Origin: Rugalucina vietnamica
Lineage: Eukaryota > Mollusca > Bivalvia > Lucinida > Lucinidae
Assembly (NCBI GenBank): GCA_964017185.1
Contig: OZ024873.1
Coordinates: 49,772,760-49,836,759, forward strand
Direction: 5' to 3'
Length of the DNA: 64,000 nt
This document shows, piece after piece, positions 10,689 to 22,935 of the stretch. The first letter of the stretch is position 1, and the number at the start of each line of letters is the position of its first letter. Below the pieces are notes generated by a model, which saw nothing but the letters and a program-made list of their open reading frames with translations, did no database searches and was not told the DNA's origin. The position numbers and the translations under genes were made by a program.

Positions 10689-13600
10689 AACACGAAAAAA
10701 TGTGTGAGAAAACATGAATCGCTCCTCTTTCGTAGTATGGAGAGGTCATGGAAATAGTCCGTCTATGTTTCGTCATAAAGAAAAGTCAACAAGCGTCTTT
10801 TAATAAAAAAGAAGAAATTCCCGGGACATTGCAAATTGACGCATTAAAGAAAGAAATGACTATCCACAAGTAGCTCATGAGCTCTTGATATCCAGGAAAT
10901 GATAACGGCGATAAATGCCGTTTCCAATTTTTGCCATATTTTTATTTGGATAAATACGAGCGTGTGCTTTCGGTTTATTGAATAAAACTGGTGATATAAA
11001 AACTAAAAATTCATACTAAAATTTATAGAATCTCCAGAAAGCGGATGTACATGTACGTAATTGCGTACATCCATGCATTTCGGACGGCTCTATCATGTGG
11101 AAGGCGATGTGCGGGACGCGAGGATCGAACCCACCAACGCCTCATTATTATCATTTATTTGGTTCATTCGCCTGGTATTTATTTATTTATTTATTTATTT
11201 ATTCGTGCTGTTTTGGTGGCTTATCCGATCAAGCTTACAAGAAGAGAGACGTTTTTGAAACGAAACAAACGGCTGCTCTTGAAGGATCTAAGTTTTTTAT
11301 TTCATTCTCCAAGACAAAATATAGGCCCCTGCCCACCGAGGCCTAAAGATATAGACGGGCTGCTTTTGTCTCCATTCCTGCTTAAACGCGCAGGTCTAAC
11401 CTGTCCAGGAAAAATGGTTCAAGTCAAACCATCCATAAGCGTTATTGGTTTAGTTGGATGGCTATACGTCGGACCTCTGGGTCGGAGTCAGGGGGGTGGG
11501 GCTAGAGGTCAAAATCTAGAACTCCCCTACTTTCCATGGTTCAGTGATTTTGCCTTATATCTTGACACTCAATTAGTATATTTTCTTACTTCTTTCAGAT
11601 TATGAGTGAGTACGACCAGGCCTTTGACCCCAATATACTTATAGGTCACTGTGACCTAATTTCACGGTTCAGTGATTTTGCCTTATATCTTGACACTCAA
11701 TTAGTATATTTTCATACTTTTTTTCAGATTATGAGTGAGTATGACCAGACCTTTGACCCAAATATACTTATAGGTCACTGTGACCTAATTTCACGGTTCA
11801 GTGATTTTGCCTTATATCTTGACACTCAATTAGTATATTTTCATACTTTTTTCAGATTATGAGTGAGTATGACCAGACCTTTGACCCCAATATACTTATA
11901 GGTCACTGTGACCTAATTTCACGGTTCAGTGATTTTGCCTTATATCTCAGTACCCAAATGGTTTATGAACAAACTTCTTTCAAAGTATGTTTGCATATGA
12001 CAAGACCTTTGACCCTGAAGTAATCCTAGGTCACTGTGACCTAATTTCACGGTTCAGTGATTTTGCCTTATATCTTGACACTCAATTAGTATATTTTCAT
12101 ACTTTTTTAGATTATGAGTGAGTATGACCAGACCTTTGACCCCAATATACTTATAGGTCACTGTGACCTAATTTCACGGTTCAGTGACTTTGCCTTGTAT
12201 CTCGGCACTCAAGTGGTTTATGAACAAACTTCTTTCACACTATATTTGCGTATGACAAGACCTTTGACCCTAAAGTAGTCCTAGGTCAATATGACCTAAT
12301 TTCACGGTTCAGTGATTTTGCCTTATATCTCGACACTCAGTTGGTATTTTTTCATACTTCTTTCTGATTATGAATGAGTATGACCAGACCTTTAACCCAA
12401 GCATACTTATAGGTCACTATGACCTAATTTCATGGTTCAGTGATTTTGCTTTATATCTCAACACTGAATGGGTATATGATCATATTTCTTTCACATTATG
12501 AGTAAGTATCACTAGACCTTTGACCCTGAAATACTTATAGGTCAGTGTGACCTTATTTCACGGTTCAGTGATTTTGCCTTGTGTCTTGGCACTCAGTTGG
12601 TATATGAACACACTATAACTATAACTATAAATCTTAGGTAGTTATAGTTAACTTTGATGGTTCAGTGATTTTGTCTTATTGCATCAAGGCAAAAAGATGT
12701 ATGAGCATAATGCTTTGGGTTACTGGTCGGGTGTGGCCTTATGTTTGACAAAGATCAGAAGCAGTCGAGCACGCTGTCCTGCGACAGCTCTTATTTAGCA
12801 TAATTTATTTATTCTGGCCCTTTCCTTCAAGTAAAGGCCATACTTTATGGTGTTTAGCCTTAAGCTATCCATCAATGTATGATAGACAACCTAAAGTCCC
12901 GTGAAATTTTTGTATGCCCAGTAAAATTGTCTTTTTATTGTGTACATCGCAATTTGAGAGAAACAACAAAGTGGTGTGTGTTTCAAGAGAAGACTTAGAT
13001 CAATAATGACATATTTTTTCTATGCCCCTTCGCAAATTGTGGGTGATTTCATTTTACATTGATATTATTGGCTACAATGTTTGCGAATGAGTAAAAACTG
13101 AAAAGAATTCGGAAAGCATTCGTTACACATTCGCTTCATTTGTAATGTGTTTGCAAGACGTTCGTATTATTTGTAACGGCATTTGTAAGCGTTCGGAACA
13201 TTCGTAAGGCATTTTCAAGAATTCGGTAGTGTGGATGGCAATCAATCGCAACATTCTTAAGGCATTTGTAAGGATCCGCAAGCATTCTTAACGCTTTCGC
13301 AAAGACATCGTTTTGTACAAGCCCCGCCCCGTCCATTCGCATCATACATGTATTCGGTAATTTCAGCGCGAATTTCAAATTTTAGCATTCGCAAGGGATA
13401 TTCGGTATATGGGAGAGCAGCATAAACAGAACCATCTGATACAACTATATCCAGCACCTCCCTCTGTGGTCAAGTGGTTAAGAGCGTTGATTTTATTCAC
13501 GCGCTGAACCAATCGATCACGATCCTCTCACTGCTGTGTCATGGTGTTGGGTCGAGCTTTACATCAGGCACATGTGAGACAAGCCAAGTTCTGCTTGCGG

Positions 13601-16600
13601 GTGTGCCAAGTGTTTTTTTTTTTTTTTTTTTTTTTTCTCGATGTTCTCCCGTTTTTGCCCTTTGTCCAACCTACTGATTGGTTTAAATAATGAATAGGGC
13701 GTAAAACTGAATAAAAACATATGCGCTTACAAATAGGGAAGGTTTGTAATGAATACGCAAGGGAAATCATGGCCTGAATAAAACTAAAACAGACACATTT
13801 ACTTTACAAGAAAGGGTTTGTACAACATACATGAATCACGCGTTTGATGCAATGATATTTTAAATGAGTTTGCTTGAAATTTAGACTTAAATATTTTGAA
13901 TAGTACCTTTAGAGTACGCCGGGTTTGAACCATTCATTGTTTGTGATATGACTGAAAGGTCGTTGAATATTCGGATTCGAGTTGAATGTCTTAAATTCGC
14001 CGCCTAAAGCTCATTCTAATAAACCAAACGCCGCTCGTTTATGAAACACGCCCAAAACGTCAAATGTCGTTATCCTCATGACGTCAACGTCATTTACCTG
14101 TCTAAATGCGGTGACAAATAGCGCTGAAACCAGCCTGATAGTCAAAGACTTTCTTTTTACTTTTTGACTCAAGATTACGGAAGACCATTAGGGCCAGGTA
14201 TTTTTTTTTAATTTTGAAATTTCGAGTTATTAAGTCGAAATTTCGAGATAGTAAGTCGAAATTTCGAGTTACTAAGTCGAAATTTCGAGTTACTTAGTCG
14301 AAATTTCGACTAAGTAAGTCGAAATTTCAAAATTAAAAAAAAAAATACCTGGCCCTAATACTCTTCCGTAATGGATCAGCGTTTTATGGTTCTTTATCTT
14401 AAGTTCTATCAGAATGTTTACTCGTTTTCGTACTACAGACTGTACAAATATCAACAGTATTAAAATACTCACCCAAGGATCAAGACTACAAGAGATATTG
14501 GGCCTCGGCTCTGTACGATAGATCACCTTGAAAAATGGCATTTTCGTCGTGTGTAGAAGAAATCTGTTTTCAACGTTTTCAACACCTCCAGTAGACTTTG
14601 TCTTTTCCTTGCTTGTGCCAAAACTCGTGTATAATTATAATTATCCATGTCGTTTATATACTGAAACACAACCGCGCTTGATGCCACGCATTACTTACGC
14701 CATTTTGTTGGTGCTTAAACAATGAGGGTGAAATTTTCAGACGCTGGGCGGGAAACTGACGTCAAGCACGTGCTTACTTAAATAACCGGCAAAGTTAGCA
14801 AACAGAATGAAAAGCAAACTGGCAGACTAAGCAGAACGAAACGGTAAAGTTAGCAAACTGACAGAATGAGAACTTTACCACTGAATACAGATTTTATTTA
14901 AACCCTTGCATAAACATCCGCGCCACACGATACTAAATTTTATTAACGAAGAAAAAAAAAACGACTTATTAATGAGACAGTTCACGTGCGCATGTGTCAC
15001 CTGTGCGCATGTGTCACCTGAGCCGAAGGCTCACAAGTCTTGTATGATAAGTGTCGGTAAGCGCGTAAGATTGCTTAAGATCGTCATGTGATTGTCTCAA
15101 TATTAATTAAGGGGTCAATACTTTGGCAACGATATGCAAATTAAGAAAGCAAAACTACGTTAGAAAACATTTCACAGATTTTGCATGCGCAGTCTGGTAA
15201 AAAATTAATGATTATACAATCGTACGATTGCTTACGATTCAGTGGGACTGGCACTATAGACAGGGTCATCAGACTGTGTATAACCGTACAGTGAGCCAAA
15301 TCGCAAGTGACACAGTTGTACGCAAATATACTTAAACGCAAAAGTTTCGCAACACTTTTAAAATGCAAGTTTCTTCTAATTGGCAAAAATATTTCTTTTG
15401 GTGGTATAACGATTGACAAGTCCAGTTCTTTGCCTCCAGTGTCTACATATATCAAAAAATGCTTAAATGCAATATCTTTGACATGGGATCGTCTTTAACA
15501 TAAAGAAAATATGCGTTTGGTTTTTGGTGTCAGATGTGTGAAGTTGGCTGTTAGTTGTTAATGTTAATTCAGCTGTTGATAAGTTATGACTGTCTGGCAG
15601 TCATAACTTATAAACAGCTGTTTATTCAACTGTTACGTAGTTGTTAATTCGAAGACAAGTCTAGTTAACAGCTAGCTGTTTCTTCAGCTGTTAGATGTTA
15701 ATACAAAGAACATGGCGAATTAACAGTCAGCTGTTTATTCAGCTGTTAGTTGTGGGTTTGGCGAATTAACAGCTAGCTGTTTATTCAGCTGTTAGTTTTG
15801 GATTCGGCGAATTAACAGCTAGCTGTTAGTTGTTAATTTAAATAACATGGCGAATTAACAGCCAGCCGTTTATTCAGCTGTTAGTTATGAAATAGGCGAA
15901 TTAACAGCTAACTGTTGATTCAGCTGTTAGTTGTTAATAAAAAAAAAAAAAAAAAAAAAAAAAAACAAGTCGAATTAACAGCCAGCTGTTTAGTCAGCTG
16001 ATAGTTGTGGATTCGGCTAATTAACAGCTAGCTGTTTATTCAACTGTTAGTTGTTAATTCAGAGAACAAGTCGAATAAACAGCTGCTAGTTGTTAATTCA
16101 AAGAGCATTGCGAATTAACAGCCAGCTGTTTTGTGTATACTGCGAATTAACAGCCAGCTGTATATTCAGCTATTAGTTGTTAATTCAAAGAACATGGCAA
16201 ATTAACAGCCAGCTCTTTATTCAGAGAACACGGCGAATTAACAGCCAGCTCTTTATTCAGCTGCTAGTTGTTAATTCAAAGAACATTGCGAATTAACAGC
16301 CAGCTGTTTATTCAGCTGTTAGTTGTGTAAACGGCGAATCAACAGTCAGCTGTATATTCAGCTGTTAGTTGTTAATTCAAAGATCATGGCGAATTAACAG
16401 CCAGCTATTTATTCAGATAACAAGTCGAATTAACAGCTAGCTGTTTATTCAGCTGCTAGTTGTTAATTCAAAGAACATTGCGAATTAACAGCCAGCTGTT
16501 TATTCAGCTGTTAGTTGTGTAAACGGCGAATTAACAGTCAGCTGTTAGTTTTTAATTCAAAGAACATGGCGAATGAACAGCCAGCTGTTTATTCAGTTAT

Positions 16601-17304
16601 TAGTTGTGGATTCGGCGAATTAACAGCCAGCTGTTTATTCAGCTGTTAGTTGTGGATTCGGCGAATTAACAGCCAGCTGTTTATTCAGCTGTTAGTTGTT
16701 AATTTAAAAAAAAATATGGCGAACTAACAGCCAGCTGTTCATTCAGCTGTTAGTTGTGGATTCGGCGAATTAACAGCTAGCTGTTAGTTGTTAATTCAGA
16801 GAACAAGTCGAATTAACAGCTAGCTGTTTATTCAGCTGTTAGTTGTTAATTCAAAAAACAAGTCGAATTAACAGCCAGCTGTTTATTCAGCTGTTGTGGA
16901 TTCGGCGAATTAACAGCTAGCTGTTTATTCAGTTGTTAGTTGTTAATTCAAAGAACATGTCGAATTAAAAGCCATCTGTTTATTCAGCTGTTAGTTGTGT
17001 ATACGGCGAATTAACAGCCAGCTGTATATTCAGCTGTTAGTTGTTAATTCAAAGAACATGGCGAATTAATAACTAACAGTTGAATAAAGAGCTGTTTATA
17101 AGTTATGACTGCCAGACTGTCATAGCTTATTAACAGCTGAATTAACATCTAACAAGTAACAGCCAACTTCACACATCTTTTGGTGTCAAAACATCTCAAA
17201 TGATAGGAATATTGATTCTACTTTTTTCTCCAAAATTCATGATTTTTTGTCCAAAAATGCAATTTTTTCAAAAATGCATTTTTACCCAAATTTTGAGACT
17301 TTTC

Positions 17305-17362
<58 letters not shown>

Positions 17363-20300
17363 TATTCATTTGCTTTAGAAATTTGCATCCGAGGTGCAAA
17401 AGTACACTTGAACAAAAATAGCGCATAGGACTATGGCTTGAAAACAGATACACACTCCATGATAAATAAAAGTAAAATTGCGTTCCTGGTTGTAGCTGCT
17501 CGACTAATATTCTACTATATACTGAAATTTCATTTTAATTTCAGTTTCACTTTGAAAACTCCAAAACCGCCAGATGCCTGTTCAGGACAGACTTCGATGG
17601 AGATTTAGACGATCTCAATAAGAAATTTTCAGTGGCGGCCACAACTAGCAACACGGCGTTTATTAACTGCATTCAGAAGGAAACGGGGGTGCGGTCAAGG
17701 AAAAGAGGATTACTTGGTAAGCTTTCTCTCATTTTTTTTAAAAGGTCAAATTTTATACCAAGATCTATCTACCGAAGAAAAACTTTGCAAAATTTCAATA
17801 TCGAAACACATATTTTTCGATATTCGGAAACTTTGCATTTTGTGCTCGAAATTATATTTCAGCAATTGACCAAACGCCACATGTCACTCAAAATAGCCAG
17901 TAAACCTCTAGGACAAACAAATGCACCTGCGCATGTGTCACCTGTGCGCATGTATCACCTGAGCCGAAGGCTCACAAGTCTTGTATGATAGACCGGTCAT
18001 CACACTGTGTATAACCGTACAGTGAGCCAAATCGGAAGTGACACAATTGTACGCAAATATACCACACGCCCATTTTTATAGCCCCGCTTTGCAAAAGTGG
18101 GGCTATACTGGATTCACCCTGTCCTTCCGTGATTCTGTGGTGCCGTGGTTCCGTGAAAATTTCGTTTCCGCTGAATATCTTGAGAAGGAATGGACAGAAT
18201 CCGACCAAATTTTGTATCCACAACATCATCGACAGGATCTAGCTTGGAATTGTTACCCGTCATTTTTCGCAAAATTTTGACGGCGTTACGGCCCTTTATT
18301 GACGTCAGAATTTCGTTTCCGCTCAATATCTTGAGAGTGAATGGACAGAATTTGACCAAATTTTGTATGCTCATCATCATTGGCAAGATCTAGCTTGGGA
18401 TTGTTACCCGTCATTTTTCGCAAAATATCTCGAGAATGAATTGACAGAATCCGACCAAATTTTGTATGCACATCAACATTGACAAGATCTTGCTTGGGAT
18501 TGTTACATGTACTCATAATTTTTCGCAAAATTTTGACGGAGTTACGGTCCTTGATTGATGTCAGAATTTGGTTTCTGCACAATATCCCAAGAACTAATTC
18601 ACAGAATCTGAACAAATTTTGTATGCACATCAACATTGACAAGATCTAGCTTGGGATTGTTACCCGTCATTTTTTGCAAAACTTTTGACAGAGTTACGGC
18701 CCTTGATTGACGTCAGAATTTCGTTTCCGCTCAATATCTTGAAAGCGAATTGACATAATCCGACCAAATTTTGTGTGCACATCATTATTGACAAGATCTA
18801 GCTTGGGATGTTACCTGTCATTTTTCGCAAAATTTTGACGGAGTTACGGCCCTTGATTGACATCAGAATTTTGTTTCCTCTCAGTATCTTGAGAACAAAT
18901 TCACAGAATCTGACCAAATTTTGTATGCACATCATCATTGACAAGATCTAGCTTGTGATTGTTACCCGTCATTTTTCGCAAAATTTTGACGGAGTTACGC
19001 CCCTTGATTGGCGTCAGAATTTCGTTTCCACTCAATATCTTGAGAACGAATGGACAGAATTTGACCAAATTTTGTATGCACATCATCATTGACATGATCT
19101 AGCTTGGGATTGTTACCCGTCATTTTTCGCAAAATTTTGACGGAGTTACGGCCCTTGATTGACATCAGAATTTCATTTCCGCTCAATATCTTGAGAACTA
19201 ATTGACACAATTTGACCAAATTTTGTATGCACATCATCATTGACAAGATCTAGCTTGTGATTGTTACCCGTCATTTTTTCGCAAAATTTTGACGGAGTTA
19301 CGGCCCTTGATTGGCGTCAGAATTTCGTTTCCACTCAATATCTTGAGAACGAATTGACAGAATCCAACCAAATTTTGTATGCACATCAACATTGACAAGA
19401 TCTTGCTTGGGATTGTTACATGTACTCATAATTTTTCGCAAAATTTTGACGGAGTTACGGCCCTTGATTGATGTCAGAATTTGGTTTCTGCTCAATATCC
19501 CGAGAACTAATTGACAGAATCAGACCAAATTTTGTATGCACATCATCGTTGACAAGATCTAGCTTGGGATTGTTACCCATCATTGTTTTTCTCGCCCTGG
19601 AAAATAGCTCAGAAGCGGGGCTATAGTCAGATTCTCTGACAATTCTAGTTTCATATCGAGTTAACTTTACTTTAACACCATAAATGGCTTATGTGTAATG
19701 AATGGCTAACTAAGCACATGTGACATGTAAATAACATTAGTCTTCTGAAAGCAACCATCTAGATGTACCTTTCGTATCTTGATAATACGCCGCTGATACG
19801 TGAGTCGATGCGTAATAGTGTGACAGCAGTATAAATGCTGTAAAATTTCATTTAATGTCATACATGGGCAGGGTGTGTCCCCAGTTCCGCAAAATGGTTT
19901 TTACGTTGTTAAATTGGCATTTTGATTGACTTTGAGGATATCAGCACTAGATACTTTAACTTTACTAAATTTAAAACATGGTGATCAGAGGTCTCATTCA
20001 GATGCCGGTAGCTTGAAAAAATGCACACTACCCTATACTTATTTTGTTTTCAAATGTCTTGTGTTGTATTTTGGAATCAAAAAAGAGTAGTTAGAAAAAA
20101 AAATTTGAATACTTTTTCATTGGCAACGAACATCCTAAAATTTGTTTTTGCAGTAACGACATATGTATCAAAAAACGTCTGCTACGAGAGAGTTTTTTTT
20201 TTCTGAAATAAACGAGAAACAGTCGAAAAGATCTGATACCATCATAGGACGAGGCCCGTGACCCCCAATTTTTATATCAATCATTTATAAATCAAAAATC

Positions 20301-22717
20301 TTTGTTTTCGAATATCGAACATTGAAAATCTTTTTCTTGCTTTTTATTGCTTCAGAAAATAGAACTTCAACTTCTGGCAAAAGACCAAAGCTTGCAACTG
20401 AATCACAGTCACAAGACATGCCAGGTTCACAGAGGCAGTCCTTATTGGTATCACCTGAGTTTGGAGAAAAATTCCTCGGTATGTTCGTTAGTGCGAGGGG
20501 TGTTTGAAAAACATAAAACGTTCTATTATTTCTGTGAAAATAGTGACTGACCGTCTCTATGTGACCTAAGCTGTCGACAGGGACACCATTTTAGACCCCC
20601 CCCCCACTCAAAAAAAAAAAAAAAAAAAATAGCAACGTATGCTTATTATGAGTCTTAGTAAGCCAAGTTTCCACGGGCAATGTTTCTTCGTCAAAGATTC
20701 ATTGTCGTAGAAACTATGACCATTGCCATATATATTTTCCACTTCGTCACAGAATTAAGTTTACACGAGCATATTTTACTTTGACAAACCAACTTTGCCA
20801 GAGAAAAAGTGCCCGTGGAAACCTGGCTTGATAAATCTCATTCAGTCGATTTCAAATACTACTTGGCCAAGTTGAACCCCAAATAGAGAGGTTGGGAAAC
20901 CCAAACATGCCTGCATCAGGTTGTGTCCTTTAGCAAGACATTCTCCCTATAGCACTGGTTAGTACCTAGGAATCAAACACTTCGTACAGACATGGCTGAA
21001 GAATTGTTTAATGGCACCATAAACCACAACACAAGCAAACAAATAAGTACATTTTTTGCTCCTTTACAGGGGTATACACTGAAACAAAGTTATAAGAGGC
21101 CACCTCATATTTTGTCTTCTAGTTCAGAAAGTAAAATACGATCAATTAAAATTCATGATCATATGAATAAACCAATGTCTAACAGTGGCTCTGTGAGTTT
21201 CTGCATTCCAAAATGCGTGATACTTCTAACACAGACGAAGCATGTGTAAAGGTACCCTATTTCAAAAAGTCACACTTTATTAACATCAAATTAAATGTCA
21301 TATTATGACGTTGTGTTTTTACATTTTAATTTATTTGAAAGTGCTACTGACTGCCATGATGCAAGATAAAATTAAGTCAAAAGTGTTGCTGCAATAAGAA
21401 TCTTCGTTTCTGTTTTGCACATGCAAGAAGACAACAACCTGAATAACAGGAATTCAGCTTTTGTATGCAATTTGCATACCAACTTTGTTCTTCTCCAGTT
21501 GCGTTATTATCAGCAGCACGGCATTGAAATTTTCAGCGATTATTTAGGTCAAATACTAGACTCTGATATACTTTGAAAATTAAAAAAATCGTCCACAAAT
21601 TTTGTTATTTTGTTCGTTAAAAATTGGCATTGAAACCGGAAGTGTGCGGCAGCCTTGACATGTTGGTCCTCGAAAATGGTCAAAAACAGTTCAGTCGAAT
21701 TATATCTCTCATTTCCAGGCCTCATCAAGTGAATTTAACAGGGGTCAACATGTTTAAGAGGCACATTTATGAATTTTTTAAAAAATCTCAAAATTGGCGA
21801 TTTTTAAAAATGCATAAAAATTCTACCAGTAGAGAAAATTCGAATGTTTGATGTTTTTCCGAGCCGTAACGACCCCTTTGATGACACCCGTTCCTAATTT
21901 CAATAAATGGTGTGCTGTATCCAATTTTTTATTTAAAAACATTGATTTTTGCATTTTTACTCCAAAAACGCCTCTAGTAAAAGAAAATTATTTCTTAACA
22001 CTTTGGAACTTTACTTACTTGAAAGACACGTCTTTTGGCAAAAAATTGTGCAATTTTGAACTTGGCTTAGAAACAAAAAATGAGTTTGAAAAGTGGCCTC
22101 TTTATAACTTTGTTTCAGTGTACATGGTTTCTCTGCGGTTTCTCTGCGTCTTTAGCATATACGATTAGCTCACATGAGCCGATGGTGTGAATATTTTGTG
22201 AGTAGCAATGTTAAGTAATAATGTTACCTCGTTACAAAGTCTGCCACCCATGCTCCTGGGGTGCATATACAAGCCACACCCCCGGGGTAAGGGCAGGGAC
22301 CATAAGCTCTTCTACAAATAAAAACTGTCCAGATCAGGTGAGCGTTTACTGGATCATTGGTCCTCTGGTCTTTTATTTTTCAGGCCAGTTCGATGTAAAA
22401 CTAACTATTCTGGAGCCAGCTCCATCAAGTCTCTCCGTCCGGAATGTAAATGATGTATGGGTAAAGAACCTAAAAACAAGAATTCTGAAAGACCCAGGGA
22501 AGGCCCCGGTTATCTTGCCTGCACTTATTGATTCGAGCGATTGTCCTGGAAAGGACAATTTCCAGGCACAGGACCTTTCGACCTACACGGTATATGCTTT
22601 AGGTGGCAACCACCTCCTGGCAGCCCTCAAGGAAATCCTAGCTGACCACCCTGAATTCAGTAGTTGCATGAGGTAAATATAAAAGTTCTATTGTTTTTGT
22701 TTCAGTTAACAAATATG

Positions 22718-22761
<44 letters not shown>

Positions 22762-22884
22762 CGTACGCCGCGGCACACACTTGTACGGTGCTTATAAACA
22801 TCTGTTTACATGTCATCCGTTGCCATGGAGACACTGGCAAAAGTGAGAAAATGCTATATTTCAAGATTTTCAACAAATTTTTAG

Positions 22885-22935
<51 letters not shown>

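Noticed and set aside
10418-10715. ORFs with poly-Ile or poly-His runs
   Set aside because: They are translations of the GAT microsatellite.
11045-11605. 186-codon ORF
   Set aside because: It crosses a SINE-like head, an ATTT microsatellite and the start of a satellite; no domain or splice support.
18114-19495. Several overlapping minus-strand ORFs with similar peptides
   Set aside because: They are frame echoes of the 151-bp satellite.
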